Assembly: GCA_024402535.1 (NCBI GenBank)
Contig: JAKSTN010000004.1
Coordinates: forward strand, 29,370 to 93,369
Origin: Treponema sp.
GTDB taxonomy: Bacteria; Spirochaetota; Spirochaetia; Treponematales; Treponemataceae
DNA length: 64,000 bases
Direction of reading: 5' to 3'
The translations under genes were made by a program, and so were the position numbers. Under the pieces are notes generated by a model. That model had not been told where the DNA came from. It saw only the letters and a list, made by a program, of their open reading frames with translations, and did no database searches. Positions 59,938 to 64,000 of the stretch are shown piece by piece. How positions within the stretch are numbered: the first letter of the stretch is position 1; each line of letters begins with the position of its first letter.

Positions 59938-61482
59938 ATGGAAAAAAATCAAAGATCAAGAAGAAAGAGTGTTTTTATAAATATTTCTACAGCTTTGTTT
60001 TCGAATGTTATTTTATCGTTAGTATCTTTTTTTACAAGTAGGATAATTAAAGATAAACTTGGTCTCGATGTTTTGGGACTTAATGGAGTTCTCACAAATA
60101 TTATTTCCATTCTTAGTTTAACAGAAATGGGAATTGGTTCTGCAATTTCTTTTGCTTTATATAAACCTTTAGCAGAAAATGACACTAATATGCTAAAAGC
60201 TATTATGCGTTTTTACAAAAAAGCTTATAACATTGTTGCGTTAGTTATTCTTTTGTTAGGTTTGTTAATCCTTCCTTTTATAAAAATAATAATACAATCT
60301 GATACTTTTAATAATTATTTCGTTTATAAAGCATATTTATTATTTTTAATAAATTCTGTTTTATCATATTTACTCATTTATAAAAGAACTTTAATTATTG
60401 CAGATCAGAAAAATTATATTGTTACTTCTTGTACACTTGTATTTACTACAATATCAAAAGTTGGGTCTCTTATTGTAGTTGTTCTTACTTCAAATTACTT
60501 TTTGTTTCTTTTGGTTGGAATTGTTTGTACTGTACTTACAAATTTATATATAAGTTTGATTGCCAACAAATTATATCCATTTTTAAAAGAAAAAGATAAA
60601 ATTCAGTTGGATATAGAAAATAAAAATATAATAATGAAAAAAATAAAAGCTTTATTTTTTCATTCAATTGGTTCTGTTATAGTTTTTGGGACAGATAATA
60701 TACTGGTTTCTTATTTTTCTGGTATTTCAGATGCCGGAAGATACACAAGTTATCTAACTATTATTAATATGGTTGGAACAATTATATCAATTGCTTTTGC
60801 AAATTTGCAGGATAGTGTTGGAAATTTTTTGGTAACCAGTTCTGAAGATGAAAAATATAATTTGTTTAAGAAATTGTTTTTTTTGAATCAATCGTTTGTT
60901 TTGATTTCATCTGTTTGTTTATTAGTTTTAATGCCTTCTTTTATGAAGATTTGGTTAGGAGCTGACGTCTTGTTTGATAATTATATCTTATATGCGTTAG
61001 TGATTAGTTTTGCTCTAACAAAAGGGCGTTTACCTCTGCAGACTGTAAAAAATGCAGCTGGGTTATTTGAACAGGATCAATGGGCACCAATTGCTGAATC
61101 AATTATAAATTTATTAGTATCTATTATTTTAGGAAAGTATTTTGGTGTTTTAGGAGTTGTTATAGGAACTATTACTAGTACTTTCTTAATTCCTTTTTTT
61201 GTATCACCTGTAATAGTATTTAAGAATATTTTTTTTAAAAAGTCTATTTCGTTTTTTTTAGATTATTTTCTAGATGTTTTATTTATTATTATTTGTTATT
61301 TAATAGTAAATTTCATTACAGATAAATTTTTCAATTTGTTAAATTGTTCTCTATTAGAATTTTTTTTAGCAAGTATATTTGTATTTATTAGTACAAGTTT
61401 TATTTGGGGTGTATTGAATTCTTATAAAATTGAAGAGAGAGTTCTTGTTAATAAAATTATAGGAAAAGTTTTTCGAAAATAG
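59938..61482 (+). CDS. Polysaccharide flippase (Wzx-like, third)
   Basis: 514 aa with about 14 membrane helices. ISTALFSNVILSLVSFFTSR and LGLDVLGLNGVLTNIISILS resemble Wzx/RfbX-type transporters. It differs from the flippases at 20553 and 41691. It has no clear ribosome site at the ATG and a manC remnant 50 nt upstream, which suggests rearrangement at this boundary. The next gene starts 3 nt after its stop. Confidence 0.87.
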   Translation: MEKNQRSRRKSVFINISTALFSNVILSLVSFFTSRIIKDKLGLDVLGLNGVLTNIISILSLTEMGIGSAISFALYKPLAENDTNMLKAIMRFYKKAYNIVALVILLLGLLILPFIKIIIQSDTFNNYFVYKAYLLFLINSVLSYLLIYKRTLIIADQKNYIVTSCTLVFTTISKVGSLIVVVLTSNYFLFLLVGIVCTVLTNLYISLIANKLYPFLKEKDKIQLDIENKNIIMKKIKALFFHSIGSVIVFGTDNILVSYFSGISDAGRYTSYLTIINMVGTIISIAFANLQDSVGNFLVTSSEDEKYNLFKKLFFLNQSFVLISSVCLLVLMPSFMKIWLGADVLFDNYILYALVISFALTKGRLPLQTVKNAAGLFEQDQWAPIAESIINLLVSIILGKYFGVLGVVIGTITSTFLIPFFVSPVIVFKNIFFKKSISFFLDYFLDVLFIIICYLIVNFITDKFFNLLNCSLLEFFLASIFVFISTSFIWGVLNSYKIEERVLVNKIIGKVFRK

Positions 61483-61484
61483 TT

Positions 61485-62483
61485 ATGGAAAATAAAATTT
61501 CATGTATAGTGCCTGTTTATAAGAGTGAAAAATTTATTGAGCGTTGTATTAATTCTCTTTTAAATCAAACATATTCGAATTTTGAATTGTTACTTATCGA
61601 TGATGGTTCTCCTGATAATAGTGGAAAAATATGTGACGATTTTGCTTTAAAGGATTCCAGAATAAAAGTTGTTCATAAAAAAAATGGTGGAGTTAGTTCT
61701 GCTAGAAATATTGGTGTTCAGAATGCAACTGGAAACTATGTATGTTTTGTGGACAGTGATGATTCAGTTTGTAATACGTACTTAGAGAAATTAATTAAGC
61801 CATCGATTTCAGATGATGTTGATATTGTTATAAGTGGAATTAATTGGGAAAATACAGACGGAAAATTTGTTTCTTTAAATTGTGGTGTTACCGAAAAAAA
61901 AATAATGGAACGAAAAGAGTTTCTTCAATTTTATAAAATTTTAAGAGAAGATGTTGGTCAAAATGAGATTGTTTTGAATGCTCCTGTAAATAAATTGTAT
62001 AAAAAAGAGTTTCTGAATAACTTATTATTCAATACAGATATGTCATTGTGCGAAGATTTAGTTTTTAATTTAAATTATATCGAAAAATGTCAAAAATTTT
62101 GTTTTATTCCTGATTGTTTGTATAATTATTTTAGAAATGGATCTTCGGCTACAAATAGTATTAATCCCGAAAAAATAAAAGATTTCCCATTTGATATTCT
62201 TTTTTATGAAGAATATTCTTTTTACAATAGAAATAAAATTTTATCAAAAATAATATTATTAAGAATAAGAAAATTTTTATTTAGTAATATTGTTAAAAGT
62301 CATAGTTTAATGGATGAGAATGGTAATAAAAATTACACTTTATATTCTCGTTTTAATAAAGTAATTACTATGAAAATGATTTTATGTAATTTATTTGATA
62401 TTAAGAAAACTATAGTTTTGATTCTTTGTAAGTCTCATTTTTATAATATTTTGGATTTGATAATAAAAAAAAAAAAAAAATGA
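61485..62483 (+). CDS. Glycosyltransferase family 2
   Basis: 332 aa. ISCIVPVYKSEKFIERCINS, LIDDGSPDNSG, KKNGGVSSARNIGVQNATGN and CFVDSDDSV are the GT2 motifs. MSLCEDLVFNLNYIEKC is the ED-containing acceptor region. The gene ends in an A16 run (62465-62480) that encodes the last lysines and is followed at once by TGA. A length change of the run would alter the C-terminus (see findings). Confidence 0.87.
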   Translation: MENKISCIVPVYKSEKFIERCINSLLNQTYSNFELLLIDDGSPDNSGKICDDFALKDSRIKVVHKKNGGVSSARNIGVQNATGNYVCFVDSDDSVCNTYLEKLIKPSISDDVDIVISGINWENTDGKFVSLNCGVTEKKIMERKEFLQFYKILREDVGQNEIVLNAPVNKLYKKEFLNNLLFNTDMSLCEDLVFNLNYIEKCQKFCFIPDCLYNYFRNGSSATNSINPEKIKDFPFDILFYEEYSFYNRNKILSKIILLRIRKFLFSNIVKSHSLMDENGNKNYTLYSRFNKVITMKMILCNLFDIKKTIVLILCKSHFYNILDLIIKKKKK

Positions 62484-62522
62484 AAGATGTATAATATTTC
62501 TTATAGATTTTGGTGAGTTATT

Positions 62523-63431
62523 ATGAATATTTTGTTGTTAGGCGGAAATGGTTTTTTAGGAAAAAGTTTACAGGATGAATTACTTTCGCGTAAAATGTTT
62601 TCTGTTTTTTCTTTTGATTTATTTATTCCCTCAGAAAAAAGAACTGGAGTAACATATTTTTCTGGTAAATTAAGTGATTTTGAGTTGCTAAATAGAATTA
62701 TCGAAGAAAATAAGATTTCTGTTGTGATACATTTGGTTTCAACTCTTATACCAGCGTCATCTTTGGATGAGTTTCAAAAAGAACAAATAAATGTTATTAA
62801 TCCAAGTTCAAATATTCTTTCCCTTTGTTCTCAACGAAATATTCTTTTTGTTTATATGTCTTCTGGTGGAACTATTTATGGTAAACAATATGGAGTGATA
62901 AGCGAAGATTTGGCTCCACGTCCTATTTCTTATTATGGTTTTTCTAAAATGCAGATGGAAGAGTTGATAAAATTTTATCATCGTTGTTTTGGATTAAAGT
63001 ATTTAATATTAAGACCTTCAAACCCTTATGGGTATGGACAAAATCTTTATGGGAAGCAAGGCATTATTGCTGTTTCGTTTGGGCGAATAATTAATAATCA
63101 GCAAATTACCGTTTTCGGAGATGGAAGTAATATAAGAGATTATATCTATATTAAGGATTATGCATTTTACATTATCGAATTAATATTAAAAAATATTCAA
63201 AATGATACTTTTAATATAGGAAGTGGGGTTGGTTATTCTATCAATCAAGTACTTGAAATTATTCAGAATATAGTAGGCCAAAAAATTGATATCGAATATG
63301 TTGAAAGTAGAAGTAATGATGTCCCTGAATTTGTACTTGATGTATCGAAGTTAAAGTCAATTATTCCGCACGAACAATATAAGTTGGAAGAAGGAATTAA
63401 TTTGTTTTATAATAGCATAAAGGTTATATAA
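62523..63431 (+). CDS. NAD-dependent epimerase/dehydratase (GalE/WcaG-like)
   Basis: 302 aa, extended SDR. ILLLGGNGFLGKSLQDELLS is the NAD loop; VYMSSGGTIYGKQYGV and PISYYGFSKMQMEEL (Tyr-x3-Lys) form the active site; LRPSNPYGYGQN follows. Likely a UDP-sugar 4-epimerase or 4-reductase for the polymer; the substrate cannot be told. GGTGAG is the ribosome site. The next gene begins right after its stop. Confidence 0.84.
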   Translation: MNILLLGGNGFLGKSLQDELLSRKMFSVFSFDLFIPSEKRTGVTYFSGKLSDFELLNRIIEENKISVVIHLVSTLIPASSLDEFQKEQINVINPSSNILSLCSQRNILFVYMSSGGTIYGKQYGVISEDLAPRPISYYGFSKMQMEELIKFYHRCFGLKYLILRPSNPYGYGQNLYGKQGIIAVSFGRIINNQQITVFGDGSNIRDYIYIKDYAFYIIELILKNIQNDTFNIGSGVGYSINQVLEIIQNIVGQKIDIEYVESRSNDVPEFVLDVSKLKSIIPHEQYKLEEGINLFYNSIKVI

Positions 63432-64000
63432 ATGGGTGAATATCGTTTATCTTTATGTATTCCTACAAATGGAATTGTTGAATGGGTTGTTCCAGTAATT
63501 AAGAGTATATATTCTCAAGGTATTGATGATTCTTTATTTGAAGTCGTTGTTTGTGATAATGGAAAAGAATCAAAATTGCAAGATTTTATAAACGAATTTT
63601 ATATACATAAGAATTTTGTTTATGAGATTTCTAATGCACAAATGTTTCAAAATCAAATTGCTTGTTTTAAGCTTGCAAGAGGCAATTTGCTAAAGTTTGT
63701 TAATCATAGAATGTTAATGGAACCAGGATCTATTAAATATCTTTTAGATTTTGAAGAAAAGTATAACGAAACAAAACCTATTTGTTATTTTTCAAATCAG
63801 GTTCTTAAAATTAAGGATGAAATCATTCTTAATAGTTTTGAAGAATTTGTGAAAAGTTTGTCTTACTATTCAAGTTGGTCAGCTGGGCTTTGTGTTTGGA
63901 AAGATGATTTTGAAAAAATTCCTTCTAATATTCAGTTTAACAAAATGTTTCCACACGCAACTATATTGTTCTTTATTCGGGATAAAAAACAATATGTAAT
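63432..64000 (+). CDS. Glycosyltransferase family 2-like, 3' end outside window
   Basis: 189 codons are open to the window edge. LSLCIPTNGIVEWVVPVIKS and VVVCDNGKES start a GT2 domain (abequosyltransferase-like). The metal motif expected near residue 95 is replaced by FVNHRMLMEPGS, so activity is uncertain. AAGGT precedes the ATG, which overlaps the upstream stop region. Confidence 0.7.
   Translation, partial: MGEYRLSLCIPTNGIVEWVVPVIKSIYSQGIDDSLFEVVVCDNGKESKLQDFINEFYIHKNFVYEISNAQMFQNQIACFKLARGNLLKFVNHRMLMEPGSIKYLLDFEEKYNETKPICYFSNQVLKIKDEIILNSFEEFVKSLSYYSSWSAGLCVWKDDFEKIPSNIQFNKMFPHATILFFIRDKKQYV

Overview
The window looks like chromosome of a gut or rumen Treponema-like spirochaete (diderm, AT-rich). 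The evidence is a P83/100-type spirochaetal antigen, a LicC-LicA fusion of the type described in Treponema denticola, a Wza/Wzz/Wzi capsule-export set, and mannan-degrading enzymes (GH26 and GH2). No rRNA, tRNA, CRISPR array or intact transposon was seen. Species assignment is inference.

Layout. 1-840: the start of a GH26 beta-mannanase with its own promoter. 987-3657: an RsbU/RsbV/RsbW-type partner-switching operon, divergent from wzz- and wza-like genes (3748-6333). 6363-9779: the conserved rpsF-ssb-rpsR-rplI-dnaB block, with a leader resembling the S6:S18 autoregulatory element. 9781-10195: a gene-free, strongly self-complementary stretch. 10196-17098: GH2 beta-mannosidase, P83/100 protein and two aminotransferases. 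17109-30011: a first polysaccharide operon (Wzi-like barrel, glycosyltransferases, acetyltransferase, flippase, sulfotransferase-like protein). It ends in a YidC-domain/alkaline-phosphatase-superfamily fusion coupled to a CDP-glycerol glycerophosphotransferase-like protein. 30012-31115: repeats, a decayed Rpn-type nuclease gene and a decayed tandem repeat. 31116-36920: a phosphocholine operon (LicC with a winged-helix domain, amidohydrolase, LicC-LicA fusion, APC permease). 37050-41416: manC, a second Wzi-like barrel, a frameshifted HU-like gene and an XRE/ImmA-like pair. 41691-64000: a second, mostly more AT-rich polysaccharide locus. It has two flippases, a Wzy-like polymerase, a pyruvyltransferase, a five-gene module that may make a CDP-linked donor for LicD, UDP-L-FucNAc genes (fnlABC) and many glycosyltransferases. 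It carries a manC deletion remnant and runs off the window end.

How it fits together. Wzx/Wzy/Wzz/Wza/Wzi-type proteins suggest a surface polysaccharide exported by the Wzy-dependent route. ManC, FnlABC, LicC/LicA/LicD and TagF/TagD-like proteins suggest mannose-derived sugars, L-FucNAc, phosphocholine-like and glycerol-phosphate-like groups on the surface. The two most unusual items are the YidC-AlkP fusion, which lacks the conserved groove arginine of YidC, and the SDR/TPP-enzyme/aminotransferase/LicD/cytidylyltransferase-oxidoreductase module at 44366-50250.
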